Positions 28,761 through 36,650 of a stretch of DNA of 64,000 bases are shown here, one piece after another. The DNA is from Xenorhabdus beddingii (GTDB taxonomy: Bacteria; Pseudomonadota; Gammaproteobacteria; Enterobacterales; Enterobacteriaceae). Positions within the stretch are counted from its first letter, which is position 1. Every line of letters begins with the position of its first letter. Position numbers and translations under genes: made by a program. Location of the stretch: NCBI RefSeq assembly GCF_002127545.1, contig NZ_MUBK01000002.1:62001-126000 (forward strand), read 5' to 3'. The notes below the pieces were generated by a model. It saw only the letters and a program-made list of their open reading frames with translations. It searched no databases and had not been told where the DNA came from.

Positions 28761-28808
28761 TTTTACACTTTTGTTTTAAAGTTCATTATTCATATGATTA
28801 ATAACAAA

Positions 28809-28835
28809 AAAGGGCATGTTATTTTGATGCCCTTT
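28809..28835. terminator. Bidirectional terminator between the YeaQ-like gene and sseA
   Basis: The arms AAAGGGCAT and ATGCCCTTT (28809-28817, 28827-28835) enclose a 9-base loop. A-runs lie on the left and T-rich sequence follows on the right, so both convergent genes can use it. Confidence 0.85.
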
Positions 28836-28876
28836 GCTATTGTTTGTTTTTTATATTATTTATTTTTCTGTGTTAT

Positions 28877-29716
28877 CTATTTTTCTAATGGAAGTGAGTC
28901 ATCGGCACCCCATTCTGCCCAGGAACCATCGTATAAGCCTGTTTCTTTGTGGCCAATGATCTCCAGCCCCAAGACTAAAACGGCGGCTGTCATTCCAGAA
29001 CCACAACTGGTTATTATCGGCTGATTTAAATCAACGCCTTGGTTACGGAATATCGCCACGATTTCTTCCTCTGATTTATAACTTCCATGATTAATCAATG
29101 CCGTCCACGGAACATTTTTGGCACCGGGGATATGCCCCATTCTTAAGCCGGGGCGAGGCTCTGGCACTTTTGCCTGAAAACGCTCTTCCGCTCTGGCATC
29201 AATAAACTGTACGGGGGCTTTGTGATGAAGGGCATTCAGGATCTGCGCCTGAGAACAGACTTTTTCAGGGGTAAACTGAATATTGAAAACTTCGGGTAAA
29301 CGGGTCACTTCTCCCGATTCGGTTGGATAACCCGCCTGCTGCCAGCCTTGTAATCCCCTGTCAAGAATACGGATGTGGCGGGCACCAAAGATTTTGAACG
29401 TCCACCATGCTCGTGGGGCAGAGAACATATTGCCTTGATCGTAAATCACGACCAGATGATTTTCACTGATGCCCATTTTATTTACCGCTTGGCGGAACAT
29501 TTCCGGTTCTGACAGCATATGCGGCAGGTTGGTGTGCAAATTGGCGATTTTATCAAGATCAAAAAACTGTGCGCCCGGGATGTGTTTCTCTGACCAACCT
29601 TGGTGATAATCGATGGATTGGGTGGGCATTGGGGCACTGGCATCAATGACGACGACATTCTCATCATGGAGATGTTCGTTTAACCATTGTGGACTGACAA
29701 AATATTCATTTTTCAT
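28877..29716 (-). CDS. sseA: 3-mercaptopyruvate sulfurtransferase SseA
   Basis: This 279-residue protein contains two rhodanese domains. The second carries the active-site loop CGSGMTA, the form found in 3-mercaptopyruvate sulfurtransferases rather than thiosulfate-specific rhodaneses. It moves sulfur from 3-mercaptopyruvate to thiols or cyanide. The ATG at 29716 (MKNEYFV) is used because AGGA lies five bases before it; an in-frame ATG at 29728 overlaps that site. A small membrane-protein gene lies 39 bp upstream on the same strand. Confidence 0.94.
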   Translation of the reverse strand: MKNEYFVSPQWLNEHLHDENVVVIDASAPMPTQSIDYHQGWSEKHIPGAQFFDLDKIANLHTNLPHMLSEPEMFRQAVNKMGISENHLVVIYDQGNMFSAPRAWWTFKIFGARHIRILDRGLQGWQQAGYPTESGEVTRLPEVFNIQFTPEKVCSQAQILNALHHKAPVQFIDARAEERFQAKVPEPRPGLRMGHIPGAKNVPWTALINHGSYKSEEEIVAIFRNQGVDLNQPIITSCGSGMTAAVLVLGLEIIGHKETGLYDGSWAEWGADDSLPLEK

Positions 29717-29755
29717 GAGCTTCCTCATCGGGTGTTACGACAAAAGCCAATATGC

Positions 29756-29911
29756 CTATTGTTGCCCGGTCGGGGTATTTTCCTGTTGGGTCTGTTGTGG
29801 CTCTTCTACGGGTGTTGTTGAGCGGGTATACATATTCAGCCCTGCCAGAAAGACTCCACCAATTGAGCCAATAGAAAATAATATGATGATAATGAGCAAG
29901 ATCTTTTTCAT
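29756..29911 (-). CDS. Small single-pass membrane protein, unknown function
   Basis: This 51-residue protein begins MKKILLIIIILF and has one hydrophobic segment (about 3-25), then a hydrophilic Gln/Thr/Pro-rich tail ending TPTGQQ. The ATG at 29911 has a weak GGA about eight bases upstream; the longer frame from 30001 has no homology and no ribosome site. It precedes sseA and may be in the same transcript. I do not recognise a family with certainty. Confidence 0.6.
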   Translation of the reverse strand: MKKILLIIIILFSIGSIGGVFLAGLNMYTRSTTPVEEPQQTQQENTPTGQQ

Positions 29912-30200
29912 CTTTGTATCCAATAAGGTTTTAATACAGCGTGTTCGCAGCCATAAACAGCTAAAAGAGAGAAAGTCCAAAGTATATCGGCTTCTGCACA
30001 CCAGACAAGCGATAACCGATTTTCTTGCATTGGAAGTAACATTGACAGTAACGCATATCTTTTTGATGCGTTAACATGAAAGCAGCAGACCCTGCAAATG
30101 GTCGTGAAAGAATGGCATTATTGGTGTTATAAACGGTTATCGTTAAAGATCCGGTATTATGATGAAAGAATCGCCCTCCAATTTTTAAGCAGCAAAACTC

Positions 30201-32333
30201 ATGGCACTTTCCAGTTCAATAAAAGATCAGATTCGTCAGTGGTATAAATCATTATCTACTCATATTGATGGTTTCATTCCACGCGCACCCCAGCGTCAGA
30301 TGATTGCAGAGGTTGCAAAGACACTGGCGGATGAAGAAGGGCGGCATTTGGTGATAGAAGCGCCAACGGGGGTCGGAAAAACGTTGTCATACCTGATCCC
30401 GGGGATTGCCGTCAGCCGCGCGGAACAGAAACCCTTAGTGGTCAGCACGGCCAATGTTGCCTTGCAAGATCAAATCTACAGCAAAGATTTGCCGTTGTTA
30501 CGCAAAATCATTCCTGACCTGAAATTCACGGGCGCTTTTGGTCGTGCGCGTTATGTCTGCCCACGCAATCTGGAAGCGATTTGTGCCGCAGAGGGGGAAC
30601 AAATTGATTTGATGTTTCTGGTTGAAGACCGAACGGAAATCACCAGCAGTGAGGAGCGTGAGTTATGTCGTCGGTTGCGCAGTGATTACTCGACCTTTTC
30701 ATGGGACGGCCTGCGTGATCACCACAAATTGGCATTATCAGATTCACTGTGGGCAAAAGTCAGTACGGATAAGATGAACTGTCTGGCGCGGAATTGTCAG
30801 TTTTACTCTCGTTGCCCCTTTTTTCTCGCCCGTCGGGAGATTGAAAACGCGGACGTTGTCGTTGCCAACCACGCTTTGGTGATGGCGGCGCTGGGCAGTG
30901 AATCCGTCTTGCCGGAAGCAAAAAATTTGCTGCTGGTATTGGATGAAGGGCATCACATCCCTGATGTCGCAAGGGATTCGCTGGAAGTTGAAGGTGAGAT
31001 TACATCACTCCAGCTTAATGGGCAATTAGATACCTTTGTCCGTCATGTAGAGCAATACCTGACTCAGTTTCGGCCACCGAAACCCCCCGCTTTGGCCAAT
31101 ATCACCCGATTGCAGACGCACTGTGAAACCCTCCGTGAATGTTTTAAGGAATTGGCGGCAATCACACAGGCTTTATTGCCTGAACGCAGTGAAGCGCAAG
31201 AATACTTATTTGAACTGGGAAAATTACCCGATAGTTTACTGTTGTGTTGTCAGCAATTGTTCAAACTCACAGAGGGATTACGTGGTTTAGCGGAAGCTAT
31301 TTTAAATGATTTGAGTGATCAGACGGCCAAACAGGATATTGTTCGGCTGCATCGTGCCATCCTGCAAGCCAGCCGGACTTTGGGTTATTTTGAGAATATG
31401 GCAAAGCTGTGGCGTTTGGCTTCACAGGAAGAATCTTCCCACGCGCCGATATCCAAATGGCTGACACGCCGCTATGAAAAAAACCAATCCCACCTTTATT
31501 TTCACTGTGCCGGAATCCGGGTCAGCGAACAGCTAACCCAGTTATTATGGCGTAATATTCCGCATGTTGTGGTGACATCAGCGACATTACGTTCGTTGAA
31601 TAGCTTTTCCCGTATTCAGGAACTGACGGGTTTACATGAAAACTATGATGATCGTTTTGTCGCTTTGTCATCGCCTTTTGAACATGTACGACAGGGGCGT
31701 TTGATCATTCCTCACATGACCCAGGAACCGACCATTCAAAATGAAATGCAGCATCTTGAGGAAATGGCGCGTTATTTCCGTTTGCAAGTGATGGAAAGGA
31801 AGCATCGGGGAATGCTGGTACTTTTTAGCAGCCTGCGGGCAATGGAAGGGTTTCTCACTTTTGTCACGGATTTGCGGTTGATGTTATTGGTACAAGGTGA
31901 TCAGCCCCGCTATCGATTGGTTGAAACGCATTGCAAACGTATTGACGAAGGGCAAGCCAGCGTTCTGGTTGGCTTGCAGTCATTTGCCGAAGGGTTGGAT
32001 TTGAAAGGTGATTATCTTTCCCAGGTCCATATTCATAAAATCGCATTTCCGCCTGTGACCAACCCGGTCATTATCACCGAAAGCGAATGGCTGAAATCGT
32101 TAAAACGTTATCCATTTGAAGTACAAAGCCTGCCAAGTGCTTCCTTCAATTTGATCCAGCAAGTGGGAAGATTAATTCGCAGCCATGAGTGTTATGGTGA
32201 TGTGGTGATTTATGACCCTCGATTACTGACCAAACGTTATGGGCCACGTTTATTGAGTTCTTTGCCGGTATTTCCCATTGAACGGCCTAATGTGCCATCG
32301 AAAACGGAATTGGAAATAATGGAGAAAGGATAA
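30201..32333 (+). CDS. dinG: ATP-dependent DNA helicase DinG
   Basis: This 710-residue XPD-like iron-sulfur helicase unwinds R-loops and D-loops 5' to 3'. Walker A is APTGVGKT (about 50-57), the four cluster cysteines lie within YVCPRN and MNCLARNCQFYSRCPFF (about 110-205), the DEAH-type box reads DEGH, and the C-terminal part has VGLQSFAEGLDLKG and QQVGRLIRS. Length and motifs match E. coli DinG (716). The E. coli gene has a LexA box; I see no good one here. Confidence 0.96.
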   Translation: MALSSSIKDQIRQWYKSLSTHIDGFIPRAPQRQMIAEVAKTLADEEGRHLVIEAPTGVGKTLSYLIPGIAVSRAEQKPLVVSTANVALQDQIYSKDLPLLRKIIPDLKFTGAFGRARYVCPRNLEAICAAEGEQIDLMFLVEDRTEITSSEERELCRRLRSDYSTFSWDGLRDHHKLALSDSLWAKVSTDKMNCLARNCQFYSRCPFFLARREIENADVVVANHALVMAALGSESVLPEAKNLLLVLDEGHHIPDVARDSLEVEGEITSLQLNGQLDTFVRHVEQYLTQFRPPKPPALANITRLQTHCETLRECFKELAAITQALLPERSEAQEYLFELGKLPDSLLLCCQQLFKLTEGLRGLAEAILNDLSDQTAKQDIVRLHRAILQASRTLGYFENMAKLWRLASQEESSHAPISKWLTRRYEKNQSHLYFHCAGIRVSEQLTQLLWRNIPHVVVTSATLRSLNSFSRIQELTGLHENYDDRFVALSSPFEHVRQGRLIIPHMTQEPTIQNEMQHLEEMARYFRLQVMERKHRGMLVLFSSLRAMEGFLTFVTDLRLMLLVQGDQPRYRLVETHCKRIDEGQASVLVGLQSFAEGLDLKGDYLSQVHIHKIAFPPVTNPVIITESEWLKSLKRYPFEVQSLPSASFNLIQQVGRLIRSHECYGDVVIYDPRLLTKRYGPRLLSSLPVFPIERPNVPSKTELEIMEKG

Positions 32334-32358
32334 ATAACTCAGGGATGAGTTATTTATC
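32329..32358 (+). terminator. Hairpin at the end of dinG
   Basis: A perfect 12-bp stem, GATAAATAACTC and GAGTTATTTATC with a 6-base loop, overlaps the dinG stop codon. There is no long T-run, so it may protect the mRNA end rather than terminate by itself. Confidence 0.55.
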
Positions 32359-32409
32359 CAAGGCTTCGGATAATTATCAACCAGAACAGCGTCATGGTTA
32401 GGTCATACC

Positions 32410-32607
32410 TTATTGGCGAATACAGGCATTATATATTTCTTTAAGACAAAAATTATATTTTTCAGGGTGATTAATATGCTCGGCACATAGGGTGCGTGCA
32501 CGTGATTCGCATTGTTCAGGTGTATTAAGAAGCGTCGTTTTTTCTGCAAATGTATTCCATGATGTTAATATCAAAATAGCAGTGCATAGAGAAAGTAAAG
32601 TTTTCAT
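32410..32607 (-). CDS. Small secreted cysteine-containing protein, unknown function
   Basis: This 65-residue protein has a clear signal peptide (MKTLLSLCTAILILTSWNTFA, probable cleavage after TFA at residue 21). The mature part of about 44 residues has four cysteines (CESRARTLC, then CLKEIYNAC), which could form two disulfides in the periplasm or outside. The start has AAAGG seven bases before it. No homologue came to mind. It is convergent with dinG. Confidence 0.7.
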   Translation of the reverse strand: MKTLLSLCTAILILTSWNTFAEKTTLLNTPEQCESRARTLCAEHINHPEKYNFCLKEIYNACIRQ

Positions 32608-33045
32608 ATCGTAACCTTTATATAAACTTTAATATTTCCGCTGTCTTTTAATTCGCATGATCAAAAGACATGTTTAAGATAAACCATCTTGTTTTAAATT
32701 CCAATCCATTGGGTTTTTTTCTGGCATTTGTTTTATGAGTTACGTATTTAATGGATTGAATTTCTGGGTGAGATTTATATTTTTGCGGTAAGAATTAATG
32801 AGCAAGGGTAGCGGTTAATAGGTTTGATTCGATGTGATCCAACAATATTCGATTTTTAGCGCCATTAATAAAAAAGGATAAATAATATAAAAGTTAAAAT
32901 TATTTATCCTTTATACCCGTCGTCTTTCAAGTTGCAACCAGCAAGACAACGTGAAGCCTTATATCTCCCCGCACCGCGGGGAGATATAACACGCATCTTG
33001 AAATTGGATTGGTATAGTCAAAAATAGGTTGTCACTATTATTTAT
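32608..33045. other. Intergenic region, mostly empty, with a repeat element at its end
   Basis: The 438 bp gap is AT-rich and shows no gene in any frame that I can support. The last hundred bases hold inverted-repeat element copy 2. The left part should contain the promoter of the small secreted protein. Confidence 0.5.
32912..33016. repeat. Short inverted-repeat element, copy 2, with a nested hairpin
   Basis: The outer ends TATACCCGTCGTCTTTCAAG and CATCTTGAAATTGGATTGGTATA match the other copies. The middle is longer and contains a second perfect palindrome at 32960-32988, arms TATATCTCCCCGC / GCGGGGAGATATA with loop ACC. This hairpin resembles the one at 28259-28285, so one mobile palindrome may have inserted into, or been captured by, the other. 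Confidence 0.85.
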
Positions 33046-33267
33046 TTACACTACTTTTTTCAGGAAGCAGGTTTTCAGTACTAACCCTTTGATTTTATCA
33101 GCATTACACTCAATTTCATCTTCACGATGGTTCAGGCGGATGTTTTTGATCAAGGTGCCGCGTTTCAGTGTCTTGGAGGTGCCTTTGACTTTCAAATCTT
33201 TGATCACCTGAACTGAATCACCGTCATTCAGCAATGCGCCGTTAGAGTCTTTGACTTCGATATCCAT
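33046..33267 (-). CDS. PhnA/YjdM C-terminal domain protein (short form)
   Basis: This 73-residue protein matches the C-terminal domain of E. coli YjdM (PhnA, 111 aa): VKDSNGALLNDGDSVQVIKDLKVKG. The N-terminal zinc ribbon of YjdM is absent, and the ATG at 33267 has its own AGGA site, so this is probably a complete short form rather than a truncation. Despite the historic name, a role in phosphonate use is not established for this family. Confidence 0.85.
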   Translation of the reverse strand: MDIEVKDSNGALLNDGDSVQVIKDLKVKGTSKTLKRGTLIKNIRLNHREDEIECNADKIKGLVLKTCFLKKVV

Positions 33268-33395
33268 TGTATGGAGTCCTCATGTTTATTTTTACATCAA
33301 ACCAGGATTATAGAGAGAAAAACGACTTTTTTAAAGGTTAGTGTCATTTTCAAGGTGATAACTGCTATTTTTAAGGGTTTTTCTTGCCCATGTTT

Positions 33396-34286
33396 TTATT
33401 CTACTTTTTCTATTTTTGTTTTTCGCCTGATGCTGGAAGTGGAGCCGATGGAAGCGCAAATAATGCAGAAAAGGGCAGTCCATTGAGTCATGGTTAAGTG
33501 CTCATTGAGGAAAATAATGCCTGACAATGCCCCTAATGCAGGTTCAAGGCTCATGAGTGTCCCGAACGTCTTGGCGGGCAGGCGAGTAAGGGCAATCATC
33601 TCCAGCGTGTAGGGGAATGCGGTCGATAAAATGGCGATCCCTAACGCAACAGGGAGTAGGGAAACATCAAACAACAGTTCAGGGCCGGTCTGTATTAGCC
33701 CGATGGGGAAGAAAATAAAGGCGGCAATCAGCGAACCAATAGAAACGGTCGCCGCACCATAACCGGCTCCGGCACGTTGCCCGAAGATAATATAAAGTGC
33801 CCAGAAAACACCGGCTCCCAGAGCATACAAAACACCGATGGGGTCAAGGGTACTGACGCTGTCTCCGATTGGCAGCAGGAAACCCAATCCGGTGATGACT
33901 AAGGCAATCCAGAGAAAATCCAGCGGACGCCGGGAGGAAAACATGGCGACAGCCAAAGGCCCGGTAAACTCAAGTGCAACGGCAATGCCGAGGGGGATTC
34001 GGGACAAGGCCATATAAAACAGATAATTCATCGCCCCGAGTGAAATGCCGTAGGCAAAAAGCGGGATCAGAGAATCACGCTGAAATTTTAGACGCCACGG
34101 TTTAAAAATCAGAAATAGAATAATGGTCCCTAATGCAAGTCTCAGGGCTGTGACACCAGGCGCACCAATGACATGGAATATTGTTTTAGCCAGTGAGGCT
34201 CCGGCCTGAATGGATGTCATCGACAGTAATAATAAAATAATAGGAAGCAGCGGAAAAGAAGCTGACCGATGTTTGGAAAGAGACAT
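33396..34286 (-). CDS. rhtA: Threonine/homoserine exporter RhtA (EamA family)
   Basis: This 296-residue inner membrane protein has ten predicted helices in two EamA repeats. Segments ASLAKTIFHVIGAPGVTALRLALGT, FSSRRPLDF and LSTAFPYTLEMIALTRLP align along the whole length with E. coli RhtA, which exports threonine, homoserine and other amino acids. The start at 34286 has GAGG seven bases upstream. Confidence 0.92.
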   Translation of the reverse strand: MSLSKHRSASFPLLPIILLLLSMTSIQAGASLAKTIFHVIGAPGVTALRLALGTIILFLIFKPWRLKFQRDSLIPLFAYGISLGAMNYLFYMALSRIPLGIAVALEFTGPLAVAMFSSRRPLDFLWIALVITGLGFLLPIGDSVSTLDPIGVLYALGAGVFWALYIIFGQRAGAGYGAATVSIGSLIAAFIFFPIGLIQTGPELLFDVSLLPVALGIAILSTAFPYTLEMIALTRLPAKTFGTLMSLEPALGALSGIIFLNEHLTMTQWTALFCIICASIGSTSSIRRKTKIEKVE

Positions 34287-34365
34287 TAAAAAACCTCAGT
34301 GACAACGTGTTATTTAGGGGGTGCCAACTTCTCAGTGAGACAAGTATAACTCAATGTATTATCAG

Positions 34366-34395
34366 TTGTACGTTGATTAGTCTATCGTATAATCA
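34366..34395 (+). promoter_or_regulatory. Sigma-70 promoter of the LOG-family gene with overlapping inverted repeat
   Basis: TTGTAC (34366-34371) and TATAAT (34388-34393) are separated by 16 bp, a good sigma-70 match 33 bp before the start codon. The inverted repeat TGATTA/TAATCA (34374-34379, 34390-34395) straddles the -10 element and could be an operator. The regulator is unknown. Confidence 0.6.
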
Positions 34396-34426
34396 GAAAT
34401 TAAAAAAACAATAATGGAGTTTAGCA

Positions 34427-35041
34427 ATGAAAGAAGTCACGATGAAAAATACACCAGAGAAAAAGGGTACGGTAAAGAGCATTGCGGTTTATTGTGGTTC
34501 AAGTCTGGGTATCTCTGAAATCTATAAAGAAAGCGCAATATCTTTTGCGAAAGAACTGGTGAAACGTGGCATTACGTTAGTCTATGGTGGCGCAAGCGTA
34601 GGGATCATGGGAACGGTTGCAGATACGGTTCTGGAGGAAGGCGGTAAAGTCATTGGTGTGATCCCGACGTTGCTGGAAGAGCGTGAAATTTCGCATAAAA
34701 ATTTATCTGAACTCCATATTGTGGAAACGATGCACCAGCGTAAAAGCAAGATGATCGAACTGGCAGAGGGTTTTGTTGCCTTGCCCGGGGGTTTTGGCAC
34801 ATTGGAAGAATTCAGTGAAGTTTTTACCTGGAGCATGATTGGCCTGAACAGCAAGCCCTGTGGCATTCTCAATATCAATCAGTTTTATGATCCTTTAATT
34901 TCAATGATTGATAAAATGGCCGATGAGCAATTTTTGCAGGAAAAATATCGCCGTATGGCGATTGTTGAACAAGATCCTGCTTTATTGCTTGATCGTTTTA
35001 GTGATTATACCGTTCCTTCGGTGAAAACTTATCATCAATAA
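34427..35041 (+). CDS. LOG family protein (TIGR00730), cytokinin riboside 5'-monophosphate phosphoribohydrolase type
   Basis: This 204-residue Rossmann-fold protein has the LOG signatures LVYGGASVGIMG, MHQRKSKM and ALPGGFGTLEE, the last being PGGxGTxxE. In plants and some bacteria LOG enzymes release free cytokinin from its riboside 5'-monophosphate; many bacterial members hydrolyse AMP or related nucleotides to ribose 5-phosphate and base. The true substrate here is not shown by sequence. GGAG lies nine bases before the ATG at 34427. A hairpin follows at 35049. Confidence 0.9.
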   Translation: MKEVTMKNTPEKKGTVKSIAVYCGSSLGISEIYKESAISFAKELVKRGITLVYGGASVGIMGTVADTVLEEGGKVIGVIPTLLEEREISHKNLSELHIVETMHQRKSKMIELAEGFVALPGGFGTLEEFSEVFTWSMIGLNSKPCGILNINQFYDPLISMIDKMADEQFLQEKYRRMAIVEQDPALLLDRFSDYTVPSVKTYHQ

Positions 35042-35048
35042 TCTTAAT

Positions 35049-35072
35049 GACCTGTTATAAAAATAGCAGGTC
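35049..35072 (+). terminator. Hairpin after the LOG gene
   Basis: GACCTGTTAT and ATAGCAGGTC pair with one G-U position around an AAAA loop, just behind the stop codon. The flank is A-rich on the + strand rather than T-rich, so termination strength is uncertain. Confidence 0.5.
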
Positions 35073-35159
35073 AAAATAAACATTAAACCTATAATGATAT
35101 TATTTATCTCATCAGGCAGGGAAATTTAAATAAGAATAATATCGATATCAGGGGGGAGT

Positions 35160-35327
35160 ATGATAATAAGAACAGCTTCGATACGGGATATTGAACCTAT
35201 TTTATCTCTTTATCATATCTTGTTTGGCGAAATGGCGATGTTGCAGCCTGACAGATTAAAACAAGCTGAACAAGACAGAAATGATAGCCAGCTAACGCTG
35301 GCTATCAGATCATTGTTTGGGGTTTAA
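35160..35327 (+). pseudogene. N-terminal remnant of a GNAT acetyltransferase
   Basis: An open frame of 55 codons with a perfect ribosome site (GGGGGGAG) encodes MIIRTASIRDIEPILSLYH, the usual start of a GNAT acetyltransferase. After about 40 residues the homology stops and the frame runs through a hairpin into the end of the convergent oxidoreductase gene. The acetyl-CoA binding region is missing, so this is a truncated gene, probably created by a deletion at this point. Confidence 0.7.
35283..35306. terminator. Hairpin terminator after the Gfo/Idh oxidoreductase
   Basis: GATAGCCAGC and GCTGGCTATC form a perfect 10-bp stem with a TAAC loop (GTTA on the minus strand), four bases past the stop of the leftward gene. 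ATTTCTG follows on the minus strand. Confidence 0.7.
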
Positions 35328-36326
35328 GGCTTTGCTATTTAAAGCAACCCGATACTCCCTTAATACTTCGTCGATAATCCAACTGGTGCGGGCCGCAGAT
35401 TCTCCATTGGACGGGCAGACACCATTACCCTGTATTTCAGCAATGACTGTCTGTATTAATGGCATTTGAATATGTGTTGGATTTTCAAAATGATACTGAT
35501 GAAGTTGATTGTTTTCATCATAATAGGAGATGGGAGAATCACCGAATGTGGCAAAAACTATTTTACCTTTATTACCGATAATTTCGACTTTATCTTCACG
35601 AGACGTGGCGACAAAATTCCAGATCCCAACGCCCTGAACATGGTTTTCGAACATAAATGACATGGAAACGCAATCTTCGGCAGGATAGGCTTTCGCCTGT
35701 GAATTGGCATGTCCTGTTACCGAGATAATTTTACCCAGCAGAAAATCCAATATATCGAGTGTATGGCAAGCCAAATCAACAAATAAACCACCACCGGATA
35801 TTTCGGGTTTGACAAACCACGGTAAATTATCGGGATCGTGATAGATAGAGGCCATTTCCCGAAATTGCATACAATTGACAATGCGTGGTGAACCAATTGC
35901 CCCGGCGTCAATTAACGCTTTTATTTTTAGAAATCGGGGCAAAGCCCGGCGATAATAAGCAACAAACAGGGGAACTTTTTGAAACCGGCAGATGGCAATC
36001 ATTTCGTTGCACTCTTCGAATGTCAGTGCCATGGGTTTCTCTACATAAACACATTTTCCCGCTTGTGCTGCCAAAATGGTATATTCTTTATGGGTGGAAG
36101 GTGGAGTCGCAATATATATGGCATCAATTTCAGGATCATTAATGAGAGATTCGGCATCTGAATACCATTTTCTGACATTGTGCCGTTCGGCAAAATCTTT
36201 GGCTAAATCAGCATTGCGGCGCATGACCGCCACTAATTCAGCGTGCTCTGATTTATAAAAAGCCGGGCCGCTTTTTACTTCAGTGACATCACCACAACCA
36301 ATAATACCCCATCTTACTTTTTGCAT
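35310..36326 (-). CDS. Gfo/Idh/MocA family NAD(P)-dependent oxidoreductase
   Basis: This 338-residue protein has the Rossmann motif WGIIGCGDVTEVKSGP at the N-terminus, the family motif VYVEKPMAL with the substrate-binding lysine, and the C-terminal sheet domain with ISGGGLFVDLACHTLDIL. These enzymes oxidise or reduce sugars, inositols or similar polyols; the substrate cannot be read here. The ATG at 36326 (MQKVRWG) fits the family; the longer frame upstream is made from repeat element copy 3. It has no metabolic partners nearby. Confidence 0.9.
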   Translation of the reverse strand: MQKVRWGIIGCGDVTEVKSGPAFYKSEHAELVAVMRRNADLAKDFAERHNVRKWYSDAESLINDPEIDAIYIATPPSTHKEYTILAAQAGKCVYVEKPMALTFEECNEMIAICRFQKVPLFVAYYRRALPRFLKIKALIDAGAIGSPRIVNCMQFREMASIYHDPDNLPWFVKPEISGGGLFVDLACHTLDILDFLLGKIISVTGHANSQAKAYPAEDCVSMSFMFENHVQGVGIWNFVATSREDKVEIIGNKGKIVFATFGDSPISYYDENNQLHQYHFENPTHIQMPLIQTVIAEIQGNGVCPSNGESAARTSWIIDEVLREYRVALNSKALNPKQ

Positions 36327-36338
36327 GGTATTTTTCCG

Positions 36339-36400
36339 GTATCCCCGTCGTCTTTCAAATTGCTGCTTTGTTGGCTGCTTTTTGAAATCCATTGGGTATA
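36339..36400. repeat. Short inverted-repeat element, copy 3
   Basis: The element reads from GGTATCCCCGTCGTCTTTC to CCATTGGGTATA, with inner arms TTTCAAATTGC and GCTTTTTGAAA. It lies 12 bp upstream of the oxidoreductase start, between that gene and ybiT, and could alter the 5' UTR of the oxidoreductase mRNA. Confidence 0.85.
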
Positions 36401-36650
36401 TATCAAATTGTTGAGTCGTAAAATTCAGGGGAAAGTTTATAACAATACGGCTTTTGGTGCCATATTTCTCGGTTTGATAGATTAATCATGTTTATGAAAA
36501 AAACAATTGATATTCAGCGTGTTATTTAATGCCTTTCTTTGATTTTGCAAGTGGGGAACGCATTCTGGCGATACTTTTTTCTGGTTGTGGCATAATGCGC
36601 GGCTATCGATTTTATAAACTCCCTTTTTATCCACTTTAAGAGCAAAAGTT
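36401..36650 (+). promoter_or_regulatory. Upstream region of ybiT
   Basis: The whole gap from the oxidoreductase start (36327-36650, 324 bp) holds repeat copy 3 and this stretch. A candidate extended -10 (TGGCATAAT) ends at 36596, 54 bp before the GTG start of ybiT. The -35 match is poor. There is no gene. Confidence 0.35.

Noticed and set aside
30110-30200. LexA box in front of dinG
   Set aside because: TATTGGTGTTATAAACGG loosely recalls the E. coli site, but the CTG-N10-CAG core is missing, so I do not claim SOS control.
32960-32988. CRISPR-like palindromic repeat
   Set aside because: Only a single copy is present here, with no regularly spaced repeats or spacers and no cas genes in the window.
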